DNA of 42,799 nt from Bremia lactucae (GCF_004359215.1 NC_090618.1:1949648-1992446), one strand, 5' to 3'. Shown: positions 28,690 through 40,466, numbered from the stretch's first letter. Numbers and translations are program-made. The notes: generated by a model from the sequence alone, not told the origin.

Positions 28690-29470
28690 AAAATAGACTC
28701 CATTAATCCTTCACGATGGTCGAGCCGTACCTCTTCTGACGATGGGCTTTGCTCTCCTCGTCCAACACCGCCGGGTTCATCACCGAAGAGGTGTTTAACT
28801 CTACAGACGTTGCTTCGCGACGATCATGACCACATCTTCAAACGAACCCTCCTTGAGGTCCGCTAGGAAGACCATTTAAGATATCTCCACAAGCTCGTAC
28901 AATTCTTCGAGCTTAGAAAGCGGTTCCACTGCAATCTCATCCATGTCATGTCGATCCACGTTTATGCTCTTTAACTCAAAAGCTGAACCAGCCCCATTTT
29001 GTGCGTATCGCCGTGCTTTTAGGCCTTCCTGTGCGGGAACTAAGCCAGTCTCACCGCCTAAGTGAACACGTCTTTGCCACGTGCGCGTCGCCCAGCGGCT
29101 GCTCTTCCTGGGTGGAGACTGACCCAGCCTCACTACTCTTTACGCGTCGTCCAATGACGGCGACTTCCTGTGGAGGAGTAACCCCATCTTTTTCACGTGG
29201 GCGTCGCCTAGCAACTGCGTCTTCTTGAACGGTAATGGTCACCGCATTACCGCATGCGCAACCCTACACAGTTCCGTATTCCCATGAAGGAGGAAACGCG
29301 TCTCCTTCACTAATGTGCCGCCGAGCTCGCCTTCTTGAGAAAAAGTGACCGCAGCACTATTCTGTGCGCAACCGCCCACGGTTGCGACTCCGATAAAAGA
29401 GGAAACACGACTTCTTCATTTGCGCGTCGCACAGCGACATAGACTTCCTGAGAAGTAGTGACCGCAGCAC
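28690..29470 (-). repeat. Degenerate repeated low-complexity linker of element 2
   Basis: Imperfect repeats of motifs such as GCGCGTCGC-CAGCGAC, CTTCCTG-GGAG and GTGACCGCAGCACTA occur from about 29,080 to 29,470. The coding strand shows R/E/Q-rich, low-complexity frames. This is the pol linker between protease and RT and carries no catalytic motif. Confidence 0.5.
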
Positions 29471-30017
29471 TACCGATCCTCGATCGTGACTTTCTCTGTA
29501 GAGGCTGACCCAGCCCCAACACCTACTAAGGCCCCAGTCGATACTCGACGGCCTTCTTCTTGCACCACCTCCGCCGATCCGGCAAAGAGGCGTTCCGAGT
29601 GTGGAATGCGATGTTTGTGCTCAAATCCATCGCCTGACGAGGAGGGGACATTACCCACTATAGCTCGTTCCACGAGTGATTTGTGGCTAGCACCCAAGGT
29701 ACGCCAGTCGATCCATGGCTCATGCTTCCTAAGCCATGGCATCCTAAAGATGAAATCGTACCGATCGTCCATATCCCAAGACAACAAACGGTTCTTTTGA
29801 GTCAAAGTCATCATTAAATATTTAAGGGCAACAAAGCCTTACGAGTCCATACGATCGATCCTGTCGCTAGGCTAATGGACATCTTGCTGTTGCTCTTCGA
29901 GTCTTCAATAGGTTTGGCGTACAATGCTTGCTTCTTCTCCACAGTGGCCTTCGTCGCGAAGTTGTTTGACGCGCCCGAGTCAATTAACACCGTCATGAGG
30001 TTTTCGTATCCCTTCAC
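29471..30017 (-). pseudogene. Element 2 protease
   Basis: The catalytic segment TVLIDSGASNNFATKATVEK (about 29,990-29,930) keeps the retropepsin DSGA motif. The C-terminal part YDFIFRMPWLRKHEPWIDW follows at about 29,750 in a shifted frame, past a stop at 29,814. Confidence 0.8.
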
Positions 30018-30729
30018 CTTAAATCCATGGGGGTGGGGCCTTCGGCGAATTCCGTCGACCCGACGTGCCTCTTGGTGGATCTCGTGCAGTGGTATTTCAA
30101 TAAAGCTATTTGCACAGCTGCGATGAACGTAGTCGTTTGGCGGCGAAAGAGCTCAATGTGAACAGGACTGACTCGACAGACACCATCCATGAACACCGTG
30201 ACCTTTACTTCTTCCGACAATGGAGCCTTGGCCATGGCGGCCTCCAAATTTTAGAGCTCCATGACATAAACCTGTAAGGACCGGTTCCCTTGCTTGCTTC
30301 GCAAGAGCATGGGCCGATAAATAGGGGCCGCGTTGGCGATCAGAAATCTCGTTCGCATCTTCTGAGACTAGAACTCCAAAACAGGACAAACAATCCCGGA
30401 GTAAACGTCTCCTTGGCCATAGCTCATGACCTTGTCCGACCTCTCAGGTTCAAAAGGGCAAATGCCCCTTAAGACATCGCGTCGCAATTCTGGCCTGCGC
30501 TCTGCGCAATCTCGATCTCGCGGATCAAGAAGACCAAGCTATCCACTGCCTTTCCGTCAAACATGGGAACGCGGATCTTCACAGACTTCGACATATCTGA
30601 ACGCAGCGTATACGATGCCGGCGTCGAAGAGGCGCCCTGTACCTCCGCTATCACTGCGTACATGAGGCATCTTGCGCCGCCGTACTCACGTGAGCAATGA
30701 GAGAGGACTCGTAACTTCGAAGCGCCCAA
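30018..30729 (-). pseudogene. Element 2 gag remnant
   Basis: The frame with KIRVPMFDGKAVDSLVFLIR (about 30,600-30,540) is the usual gag opening. Downstream gag sequence to 30,018 is split between frames. I see no clear zinc knuckle. Confidence 0.65.
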
Positions 30730-30920
30730 CTCGAGCCCTTTGTTGATCGGCAGTCAGGGAAGGGAACCGACAAAAGTCTCCCCGCCTAACAGGCTGACCA
30801 TCCTTTCAAGCGTCGCCCAATGGGCATCGAAAAGGTGAGGATAGTCCTGTCTGAGAGGCATATCGTCTTCAGGGTCATAAATCCTGAGTGCCATACAGAT
30901 TGTTTCAATCCTTGGCCGCG

Positions 30921-30944
30921 GGATTGACTACAAGTGCAACCAGG
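30921..30944 (-). promoter_or_regulatory. Putative primer-binding site of element 2
   Basis: Directly inside the 5' LTR, on the minus strand, is CC followed by TGGTTGCACTTGTAGTC. A near copy (CCTAGTGGCACTTTGTAGTC) lies in the same place next to the LTR at 40,801. The tRNA primer was not identified. Confidence 0.45.
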
Positions 30945-31228
30945 TGTGACAGGGTCACACAGCAACTCACAGAGGAAGTTTTCAACTGTTACATTGAAAT
31001 CTGTTACCAGTCTAGCTATAATAATAATCAGGCTACTAATCTCGCACCACTAAATATCAATACTCCGTACTTGATGTGTCGACACGTGTCATTCGTACCT
31101 ATATGAGTCATAACTACGTACTAAACACATATGACTCATAACTATGTACAAAAACACATCCCGACTATATGACATAGTCAAAATATCATTGGTATGTCAG
31201 AACACCAGTCACATGTGACCCCGTTACA
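30945..31228 (-). repeat. 5' LTR of element 2
   Basis: 284 bp, same ends as the 3' LTR but clearly diverged. It contains a short duplicated segment (ATGAGTCATAACTA/TATGT, twice around 31,105-31,150) that is absent from the other LTR. Confidence 0.8.
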
Positions 31229-32339
31229 CCTCCGCTCCATGAGGCAAAGGTATCAGATATTCGTCCAATGGAGAGGTTCAAGAAGAGTTTCGATTTTTGG
31301 GAACCGATCGATACCCTACGTATTGACGAGCCCGGCTGGATGACTGCCCATGAAAAGGAGCACCAGCTGAGGCCTCTGCGCTGGTCTCAAATTGACTAGC
31401 AGAAGTAGCGAAGTAATACGAAACAGGGGGTACAGTACTGGCCATGAGTTCCTTCACACACAAGCAGGGGTGAATTAATTCGCCGCGACCGCTGTTCACC
31501 CCATCGTAATGTAGTTAAAGGCGGCACGTAAATTCCGCCTTATATTGGTCTGGCGTTTCATTTGAACGCAACACGACCGTAATCGGGTAATTACGTCCAA
31601 GCGATTTCCCCTGGGTCCTCCATGAATTTTATACGTCATAGTAATAATGTGGGTCTACAAAAGCACGCTCTGGGAGCGATGCTTTTAGCCTGTTGATAAA
31701 AGAACCATTCAGATAGAGGGAATACAAGTGGTATCGCACTTGTCACATAGCCACGTTTGATACGACTGGCTTGTGAAACCGACCAGACACGTTCATATAA
31801 AAATAAAGACCATAATTAGAAATTTTAAAATCATATAAAAATTGACGTGCCGACAGCGGAGCTTAAGGCTCCAAATCCTCTGTGTCAGAACCATTACGGA
31901 TAATGGTCTGAGCAATAGACGCTGTGGTTTTACCCAACGAAGAAGCGGCAGAGCCTTTATGGGCAGCGTTCTCTTTAATGGTCGTTGCGCTAGCGAACGC
32001 AGGCGACGAGACAGCATTAGAAAACTTTGTTGTCCCTAAGTTTGGAGCAATGGTTGAAGTTGGGATGGGCAATAACGCGACATCATCCTTTCTCATACCT
32101 CGCTAAGCTCGTTACCACTCTGAGATGATGGCAGCGGTGTCGACTCATTGTAATGGACAACGAGCGACGGATCTGCATCCTAACTTTGAAATTGGTTTGG
32201 ATCCTAAAGTCCACTTAGCGCGAAAGCAGCAGTAGCTGTCGGCGTTCCAACTGAAGCGCTACGCGCCGGCAGCGTGTTATCGCTGCGCGTGCACTTCGTG
32301 CATGGTTGGGTGGTGTCGTCGCAGACGACCCACGAGCTT
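31229..32339 (-). pseudogene. Relic-bearing region with gag-like open frame (31,863-32,096)
   Basis: No intact gene. A minus frame at 31,863-32,096 ends TTASIAQTIIRNGSDTEDLE. This resembles the plus-strand segment TSVVQIIMDNGYDAEIPELK at about 34,400-34,460, so both probably derive from one retroelement ORF. Another minus frame (31,278-31,499) is unrecognised. The rest is non-coding as far as I can see. Confidence 0.4.
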
Positions 32340-32785
32340 TGCTTTAAATGGTATGTCAGGTGCCGTGTGGTTCACATTGTGGCCCATCCTTGCCTATGTG
32401 ATGCACATAGATGCAGTCACATTGGAAAGGATGACGGGTAGCGTCATCAAGATACGAAGTATTTAGAATAATATGCTCGCAATACATACAGTGCCTATCT
32501 AGAGAGATGGCTATTATAATTGGTTAAAGTAGCTTTTATATTTGATATGATAAATATAAATTTGTCTGAAAGCTGCTTCCTAGTTGACAAGTGCGCACGT
32601 GAAGCCGGATTGCTGCTCCAGCGATGTCACTGAAACCAAAGTTTCTGGTTCGTTGGGTGAGGCCGCTAAGGCGCCGACCAAATACCTCACTGCACGTGAG
32701 AGAAGACAGTAAAACGCTTTTTCACTTTGCTTAAAGGTGTGTGCTAAGTATTGCGTTGCAGCTTTAAGTGCGCCCGCCTACACAC
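32340..32785 (+). mobile_element. Diverged, 5'-truncated LTR of family A
   Basis: Matches the 18,037 LTR from the ATGTGATGCACAT block through GGATGACGGGTAGCGTCATC, GACAAGTGCGCACG, TTCGTTGGGTGAGG, CCTCACTGCACGTGAGAGAAG and the CGCCCGCCTA end. The first third is missing or unrecognisable, so it is not the simple 3' partner of element 1's LTR. Confidence 0.75.
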
Positions 32786-33334
32786 GTCACGACAATCGAG
32801 TTCAGAAAGAGCTTGCATACAAGGACATAAAAGAAAAGAAAAAGCGACAAATCCTGTAGTGAAAACTTCTTGTGGTCAAAAATGATACTAAGAGAAAAAC
32901 CCGGAGATGGCACAGGAACTTGTGAATGCTGACGAAGTTGATGAGTGAAAGACGAACAAGTCGAAAAAGGCGAAGAGTGAAGCTGAAAGAAACGAGAATG
33001 CGTGTATTAAGGAAACAACTTTGACTGTCGTGGAAACGAAGACGAACTTACTCAAGGCGTTTCTAACCAACAAGTTAGAGCCGAGTCTATTATAATTGTC
33101 TTTCAAGAAAAACCACAGACAGTAAACGAGCAGAACGCCGATGGCATTGCATGAAAACGAGCAGGATTTTGTAAGGAATCTCGAAAGGGTCTGTAGTTTT
33201 GAGCTGGCGCACTTATTTACGAAAAATTAAGAGTTCACTGGTCGTCTTTTTATCCAACATATACGCAAAGCGATCATAATAGGCCGCTCACCAAAATAAA
33301 TTTAAAATTAATACGGTGTTGTAAAGTTTTCTCC
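32786..33334. other. Spacer between inverted LTRs
   Basis: About 550 bp, A/G-rich on the plus strand, without a recognisable gene. It separates two LTR copies facing opposite ways. One minus frame (32,888-33,106) is hydrophobic and probably chance. Confidence 0.55.
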
Positions 33335-33850
33335 CACCAGGGCGAAATAATGTAGCAGCCATGCTCTACGCATGCTCACACCATCTTGCACAGTGAGGAA
33401 GCATTTGACCGCCTTTTCTCACGTGCAGTGAGTTGGTTGGTGGGCTCTTAAGCGACCTCACTCAACGAACTAGAAAGCTTAGTACAAGTGTCGTCACGGA
33501 AGCGGTAACCCGGCTTCATGTGTGCTTATACTAACTGACTGTTAAACACTCATTAATATTTAATCGAATTAAATATATCTACTTTCATTCAATCAATATG
33601 CTCTGAAAATGTGCACCCCTGCGTGACGAGCGTATTATTCAAAAATGCCTCGCGTAACAGATGACGCTAGCCGTTATCCCTTCCGATGTGATTGCACCAG
33701 CGTGCATCACATACACAAGGGTGGGAAACTTTGTGCCCCGCACCCGAGTGGCAGGACCGATAACTTCATTTGTGAAAACTGATCATCCCGTTAAGTACAT
33801 TAAGTTTACTGAATGGGTTCGTGTAACATTAGGGCAACTTCAGCTTATTT
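33335..33850 (-). mobile_element. LTR of family A, minus strand
   Basis: Reverse complement of the 18,037 family: GTAACATTAGGGCAACTT (33,823-33,840) at its start, one GATGACGCTAGCCGTTATC palindrome near 33,660, and TCACGTGCAGTGAG with GCACAGTGAGGAAGC at its U5 side. Many substitutions. Confidence 0.75.
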
Positions 33851-35550
33851 CATCGCATTTTTCATATGAGCGAATCTACCTCTAAGAATTCTTTAACGTT
33901 AGAAACGAGGGACAGCGAGATACTTTACGCGCTGCTTTTTTAGTCAACTCAACCACTCTTCGCGACCTGTGTGTACATATCTTCGTCATCACACGTCGCC
34001 TGTCAAATCACCTAGGAGAGGCAAGCTGGTGGGTCGTCTGCGAAGACGCTCACACAACCACGCGTGAAGCGCAAGCGCAGCGTTAAAACGGCGCCTCGCG
34101 AAGTGGCTCAGTTGAAACGACGACAGCTATCGACACTGCTCTCGCGCTGCTAAATGGACTGCATGATCTACTCTTATACAGTGAGGATGTAGATCCGTCG
34201 CTCATTGTTGACTACAATGATTCGACACCGTGCCATCACTTTATACTAGTGATGAGCAAATCGATCTAATGTGGAAGGGTGATGGCGCTGTATTGCCCAT
34301 CTAACCTCACCCAGTACTCCAAATGTCGAGACGCCCAACGTTTCTAAAACGAATTTGCTTGCGCTGGCTAGCGCGGCAACTATACATAGGAGCGCTGCCC
34401 ACATCTGTCGTTCAGATCATCATGGATAATGGATATGATGCAGAAATTCCTGAGCTTAAAGCTCCGCCGACGACACGAGAACGTGCTCAGTCGGTGTTAC
34501 AATTTAGCCCAATTAAACGCAGCTATTTGACGGATGGTATACCTCCGATGCCACCTTTATCCGAATGGGCTTGTTCGGATGCAATTAGTGTCTCGCTCCT
34601 AGAGCGCGCTACTCTAAATACACATAATTAATGTGGCATCTATAGTTCGTGGAAGCTCAAAGAAAATCACTTGGTCAAGTTGTATTCGACGACCGCTTCG
34701 ACGCGGAATCTCTGCGCCGCTTTTAGCAACATATTGATGTCGCAAAACAACGGTCGCAGCGACTTGACTTTGCTCGCTTCTGTCTGAAAGAAATCACGGG
34801 TACCCACTGTTTCGTATCAGCACGCTGCTCCTGCTAGCTCGTATGGAACTAACGAGGCGACTTCAACTGGCGCTCTTTTTCTTAGGCAGACACCAGTCTC
34901 GGCACGTCGACGCGCTGTGCATCGATCGGTTCCCAGGAGTAAAAAAAGCTTCTTGTATCATCTCCACTAGACGAGATTATGAAGCGTCTGCTGCACGATG
35001 CGGTAGGCAGTCAACTTTCCAATAAAGAAGCGTTGGTTCTCAGCAGCATTCATTAGTGCAGGTGGCTCCGGATAGGAGCGGCGATTTTGTTCACCTACTC
35101 GCGGCGGCCTTTCCTACTTCCGCTCAGTCGCAGCATTGAGCGCTGCTGAACGAAGGATCGGGGATCTCGAAAGTCAACTATCGCAACTGATTTTGGATCT
35201 TCTCGATGTTCATGCGAAGGATAGCTAAGGATACGAAAAGCTGAAACTTCAGTTGGCCTTTTTTAGAAGTTGATGCTATGGGATCGGTGTTACAGCGGAG
35301 AATCTCGCGCTCTCCAAGTCCGTTACGCGGAGGGAGGAATTTTTCCGTTGGAAGTCTTCACTTTTCCCGTACCCCTCACCCGACCAACGCTCGACTTTAA
35401 GTTCAAATGAGCTCCTTACGTGGTATGATTTTATGACTGCCGACGTTGACAACTCAACTTGCGCCTTAGCACTAGCTGTCAATAGCTCGTTCTGAAGGGA
35501 CTGATATTGCCAAATGTTCAGTTGCAATCTGCGCAACAGCTTTTCAGCTG
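33851..35550 (+). pseudogene. Degenerate retroelement-derived region, including gag-like frame 34,323-34,631
   Basis: The plus strand has partly open, interrupted coding-like sequence: TSVVQIIMDNGYDAEIPELK (about 34,400-34,460, related to 31.9 kb minus) and a coiled-coil-like RRIGDLESQLSQLILDLLDV (about 35,152-35,210). I can name no enzyme. Probably an old element that lost pol. Confidence 0.35.
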
Positions 35551-37181
35551 GTCACGCCAAACATTATTGACCGTCACCGCTAACGGGCGGCGACGTGATC
35601 GCTCGTGATCAAAATTCTCCCTTAAATACGAAAGGGTGTGATTTAAATCACGATGTTGAATCGGGCTCGTCAAACGAACCGAACCCGATCTTTCCTCCCA
35701 CTCCACATCCATTGATGGATTCAGGTGAATAAAAGAGCTTTTTTGTTGAAAGCTTCGTAAACCACCGTGAGGTAAAGGGGTTCAAACGAGTTATCTCGTT
35801 CGTTGGCGAGAAAATCCACCCTCACATTTTAATTGGGAACGAGGTTCCCAATTAATGATGGACGCTCCGGGTCTGGTCCTACATCCTACGAGACCAACCC
35901 TCTTCGACAGAAGGTCCATCACAGAACGAGCGCTTCCCGCGCTCGTAAAAGGATTGGAAGCTCTCAATCCCTTGACGCATCTCGTAGTAGATGAGCGTCT
36001 TCAAAATAGGATTTTCAAGAAAATATGCTTTGTTAGGGGCATGACCTGCACCCTTTTACTGCATAGACAGGAGTCCTCTCATGAGAGGCAAGGTATTCCT
36101 GCCTCGTGCACCGACTACGGCCCGTTTTTCGAACCGCTCAAGGACAGTGTTTAGCTTGTCCAGCGAGACCTCACGACTTACGCTTTGGGTGTACTTTCTG
36201 TACAGAGGCTGTCCAACTTGGAACAAAGATTTAACATGCTTTGCCAGTTTGCATGTGTACCACCGATGCCGTAAAAGGCATCGATGAAGAATTCCGTTTC
36301 ATCCTCACCAGGCTTGTGAAGCCTGAGTGAATCAAACAATGGAATATGATATTGATAGTTGGTCAAACCAGACCAGCAGAGTAGATTTGCCTTAGAGGGC
36401 AACCAAGGCCTCTTTTCAGGAGGGAACCGCAACGTATTGCGGTCCCTTTTCTGTTGGTCATGTTAGCGCTTACGCTAACTTGGCCCTTCAAGCAATTTCT
36501 GGAATCATTTCTTTTCTGGTGATGTAAATTAGCACCACCAGCAGCATTGCTTCCCTCACGATCACCTCGTTCCTGGTGACGTACCGAGGTGATCAACGTC
36601 CATAGAGTCATCATCAGATGACTCTACACCAAAGAGGTCCGACGAGTCAAACAACTTTGTCATCACCTTTTGGTAGTCACATAGATCCCAAAGGTTAAAC
36701 CGACTCGGCCCTGGGTGATCCGACGGCCTCCTCAGTCGCAAACTGAGTCGGGTGATGATGGTGACTTGGACCAGTCACCTACACTGGTGTATCAGGTGAC
36801 TTGACTCCGTCACCTGCAATGTCATCAACAGATGACATACCCTAGTCACCTCCAATGGGAGTAGAAGGTTACATATCACCCGCGGTAGACGCATTAGTGC
36901 CTTCAAAAACATTTGCCTTACTGACAGCTACACTGATCCGTGCAGCTGCCAGCTTAGCGGCCTCGCGGCCCACGTGCACATACCTGTCTCTCGCCATCTT
37001 GATTTTGGTCAAAATCAAGAATGCAAACAAATCAGTATTTCGATTCAAATCAAAATGCAATAAAATCGGTATTTTGATTAAAAACGCTATACTTATAACA
37101 GGAAAAGACTTAATATTCTTTCCGTCACCCTACATCAATCACTATAGCGCCTGTTGGTTAAGGGGGGGGGATTAAACGGGG
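35550..37181 (-). mobile_element. Hairpin-dense remnant of Gypsy family C, left part
   Basis: The sequence is crowded with short perfect inverted repeats: 35,831-35,853 (10-bp arms), 36,561-36,595 (10), 36,604-36,625 (9), 36,997-37,020 (10), and many of 6-8. Interrupted minus-strand frames (37,000 to about 36,180) begin MARDRYVHVGREAAKLAAAR, pass through an acidic stretch with SSDDDSMDVDHL, then FFIDAFYGIGGTHANWQSM. I cannot assign them to a domain. The right edge is a purine tract (37,159-37,170) followed by an LTR, so this may be the 3' end of a plus-strand element or an antisense gag. Confidence 0.45.
37159..37181 (+). promoter_or_regulatory. Putative polypurine tract
   Basis: AAGGGGGGGGGG then ATTAAACGGGG lies directly before TGTCC, the left end of the next LTR. 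Such a tract primes plus-strand DNA synthesis in LTR elements. Confidence 0.5.
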
Positions 37182-37652
37182 TGTCCAGTTACATAAGTAT
37201 TACTTTCTATTAGAGGAAATAGGCAAAGAAGTACAAAACTATTAGCCGTATTAATTTTGACTTAAAAAGCTCCTATAATACCAAATTTGAGAGTGATGCA
37301 ACAAGACATTAGCTCTATTGATTAGTAAATTTAAGACTAAAATCAACCCCGCCAATCGTTTCAAGACACGATTGTGCGGTGCGCAAGGAGGCGCCATACT
37401 TAGTTAGATATTAATATAAATAGTAGAAGTAAATAGAAGATCGTTACATAGAAAACTAAATATATGAACACAATTTTAATTTTTATCTAATCCTAACCAA
37501 TGGAATACCTTTCGTAGCTAAAGACGCTTAGCTACAGAGAAACCTTCCTCTGTACTCTTGCGTACGTAAAGTTTCGAGACACCCTACCTACACTGTAATC
37601 AGGGTAAGGTTAACTAGTACTTATCAGTACAAGTAAAAGGTGCTCCGTTACA
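37182..37652 (+). mobile_element. LTR of Gypsy family C
   Basis: About 471 bp, starting TGTCCAGTTACATAAG and ending GGTGCTCCGTTACA. It resembles, over its second half, the reverse complement of the LTR starting at 40,801 (shared AAATATATGAA block and ACAAG-GGTGC-CCGTTACA end). It contains hairpins such as GTAGCTAA...TTAGCTAC near 37,515. Confidence 0.6.
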
Positions 37653-38700
37653 AGGATGCAGCGCTAGAAGATCGCAGACTCAAATTTATTGGGCGCGATA
37701 TCCTATTAACGAGAAATATAATGTGGCTACCAACAGACGCACCTGCAACAGTAGGCAAACGTGTAGTTGGTATCCAGTACACGTGAAAGGGTAAACAGTA
37801 CGATGACTTTTTCATCGTACAAAATCTGGATGACAAATTTGATGTCATCCTTGGACTACCATGGCTCAAAAAGTACGAGCCATGTATAAATTGTCAGCAT
37901 CAAGCCGTGACGATGCCTATCTCTTGTTCTCCAGATGGCCAACTGACGAATGTCTTGGAGCGTCCACAAGCGTGTGGAAGCACTACGAGTGAGTACGATG
38001 GCCTCACTTGTGGTCAGTCGTTCCCATGACTACACAAACCCTCAGTTTGTATACCCAACCAACTGTGAAGTTAAATCCCTTCGGCTGCCGACGGCTGCGC
38101 ATAAGCACAGGCGGGGTCGAAGTTCGACCACTCGAATAAGTTGAGTGGTACGAAACAAGGATGCTTGCTTAAAAAGCAACATTTAAGAAACTGCGTATGC
38201 CTGTCTATAATAGACAGAGCAAAGTCCTAGATCGACCAGAGAGTCGATCTTAGAGGATCTTGCTGTGGTAGCGCAACCACAGCTCGTGGCAGTTGGGAAG
38301 GGTACTCCCTAAATAAAACTTGATGGAAAAGGTCCTCAAGAATCTGTGCGATTAAGTCCCCGGAAACGGCTGTCAAAGGTTCCCAGGTACCTTTGGAAAT
38401 AAGTTTTAAAAAGGAATATGGGGACAATAAATGTCTTAGTAAACAATGGATCAAGTGTAGACGCTTATACACTTGGTCTAATAGCGCCTCGAAGTTAACT
38501 TCGGAGATAATTCAATTGCCAACGCTAGAACCGAAACTGATCTTGCGTGATCTGCGTTGTGGGAACCTCAAGCAGATTTACGTACTTGTCACAGATGACA
38601 TCTACGTGGCCGACATTCAGTCAACAATACTTTTCCTGAGAACGAACGAGTTATCAGCACCTTATCCACATTAATGACCCCGATGAGAAGACTCGGATTG
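37653..38700 (+). pseudogene. Family C protease remnant, hairpin-dense
   Basis: YDDFFIVQNLDDKFDVILGL at 37,799-37,858, then PWLKKYEPCIN, is the C-terminal half of a retropepsin. The N-terminal catalytic part and gag are missing between this and the LTR at 37,652. The following ~800 bp are the interrupted linker towards RT. Perfect inverted repeats occur all through (37,798-37,820, 37,828-37,850, 38,452-38,475, 38,490-38,503 and others). Confidence 0.7.
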
Positions 38701-38863
38701 AATGTCTTACGTCCCAATTCTGGAAGGCTTTGAAGACAAGCCCTTTATATAACTATTTAAATGAACATAAGGATGTCTTCGCTGGATAAGTACGGTGCGA
38801 TTTTCCTAAGGATAAAGGGACTCGACGTGAAATCGACGAAATCCCAGGTTTGAATAATGTTAA

Positions 38864-39700
38864 ATGAAGCATTTGCCATTGCCTCGTGAGCAAGTTATAA
38901 TGATCAACAAATTCTTTGCCGATCGCTTAGCAGTGGGTCATGTGAGGGAATCGACTTCCCCACATAGCTCTCCGACCTTCCGTGTGCGTAAAGCAACAGG
39001 AGTATGGCGGATAGTGCATGCAATCAATAAACTGAACGCTGCAACAGTACCGGCTCAAACGCCGATACCACGAAAAGACGTCATCATTGACAGTATGTCA
39101 AAGAGTACGATCTTTTTGATAATGGATTTTATAAATGGGTTCTATCAGTTATCCGTTTACAGCAGAAAGCACCCCAAGCGGAACACTATGGAAGTTGCTA
39201 GTCATGCCACAGGGACATAGTAATGCCCCTGCGGCATTCAGCAGATGTGTAATGAATCTGTTAAGATCGGTGTGGGATTTTGTACCGAGTTATTTTGATA
39301 ATGTCTTCAAAAATTTTGATGATGTCTTCGCTCATAGCAGAGCCATGAATGGAAGGTCGGACGTTGAAAGCACATCGTACCCGCGTCCGAAAGGTTCTTA
39401 CAACTATGCATAAGCACAAATTATATGCAAGTCTCAAAAAGTGAATATTCGCTGCAAAGCGAAATTCCACTTCTAAGGTGAATCGTGGGTGAACACAATA
39501 TACGTTCGGATCCGCAAAAAAACAAGGCGATCACCAATTGAACTATTCCAGTTGATATAACGGGACTTCGAAAGTTCCTTGGCTTAGCGGCGTACGGCGT
39601 TGTATATTTCAGCTTATTGGCCCAAAGTGCTGCCTGTGACGGGGCACCTTTCACTAGTACTGATAATTTCTCTCAATTCAGTCTTCAATATCCGCTGACC
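38864..39700 (+). pseudogene. Family C reverse transcriptase remnant
   Basis: SSPTFRVRKATGVWRIVHAI, TVPAQTPIPRKDV and FLIMDFINGFYQLSV (38,960-39,160) are the RT fingers and palm. After a frame change, LVMPQGHSNAPAAFSRCV leads to the catalytic site, which reads YFDNVFKNFDDVFAHSRA because TTTGATRATGTCTTC is duplicated at a 21-bp step (39,294 and 39,315). The thumb (VDITGLRKFLGLAAYG) ends near 39,600. The sequence stops at an inverted junction near 39,700. Confidence 0.78.
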
Positions 39701-39701
39701 G

Positions 39702-40466
39702 GGTCGAGATTTGCATACAACTTATTTTTTAAGCATAAATAAAAGAGCCTTTTGGACGTGGGTACGATGTGCTTCAACATCCGACTTACGGTTCATGGCT
39801 CTGCTATGTACGATGACGTCTTCATGAGAATTTGCAAATCTTTTGACGAAAGTTGCTCCAGACACACAGTCATTTGCACTTGGCGTTTTGACAGCGATTA
39901 CATTTCTGCAATCGCTTGCTGTTCGAAAAGCGAGGTTTCTCGCTTTCGACATAAGAAAGAGACATCCAGAGGTTCTGGACCTCCCAGTTCGTGTCGTCTT
40001 GGAGGACGATATGATGATGAACTAGCTTGAGCCTGCCTCAAGCTTAAGTCCTCCTGTTCCGCAACGGATATTGCTTCTTCAAGCGTATCCAATTCAAGTG
40101 GAACAGGTGGGTCTTTACGGGACCATCCGTAAGACCTTGCATGAACACCGTAATCAACGTGTGTTCATGAACTGGGTTGTTCTTGATACAACTCGCTAAG
40201 AGTCGTATGTGCTGGGCATAAGCGTGAACATCACGCTTGCCTTGCTTGAGTTTCAGAAGCTCTGATCGAGCTCTGAACTCATCCTTAGGCGGCTCAAACA
40301 GACGTTTGAACCGCCTTCGATGAGCAAATGCGAGTTGCATTTGCTCGTCGACGAAATGCCGAGCATCGTCCAACCCCACGAACCATCTTAAGAGGGAATT
40401 TTTTTCGACAATACTATACTTAAAGATGTCTATCTTTAAGGTTTCGGGACGACGGATGTGCGTCAT
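39702..40466 (-). pseudogene. Internally deleted family C gag-RT fragment, minus strand
   Basis: From right to left: a gag segment (SLLRWFVGLDDARHFVDEQM, KQGKRDVHAYAQHIRLLASC, TLITVFMQGLTDGPVKTHLF) at about 40,405-40,110, then an acidic linker. With protease and most RT missing, it continues into the post-YxDD part of RT (EDVIVHSRAMNRKSDVEAHR, then KLYANL) at 39,820-39,702. It faces the plus-strand RT relic head-on. Many hairpins (40,288-40,315, 40,322-40,346, 40,419-40,440). Confidence 0.72.

Larger units (their letters stand above)
24282..31228 (-). mobile_element. Gypsy element 2 with two LTRs, decayed, minus strand
   Basis: The LTRs at 24,282-24,560 and 30,945-31,228 share their ends (minus strand TGTAACGGGGT ... 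CCCTGTCACA), and between them lie gag, protease, RT, integrase and chromodomain remnants in the minus orientation. The two LTRs differ at many positions and by indels, so the insertion is old or the copy recombinant. Flanking bases (CCACC left, CCTCC right) are not an exact 5-bp target duplication. Confidence 0.85.

Noticed and set aside
30945..31228. Exact target-site duplication for element 2
   Set aside because: Flanks CCACC and CCTCC differ at one position; not claimed.
32340..32785. 3' LTR partner of element 1
   Set aside because: Same family but much diverged and lacking the first third, so it is not the twin of the 18,037 LTR.
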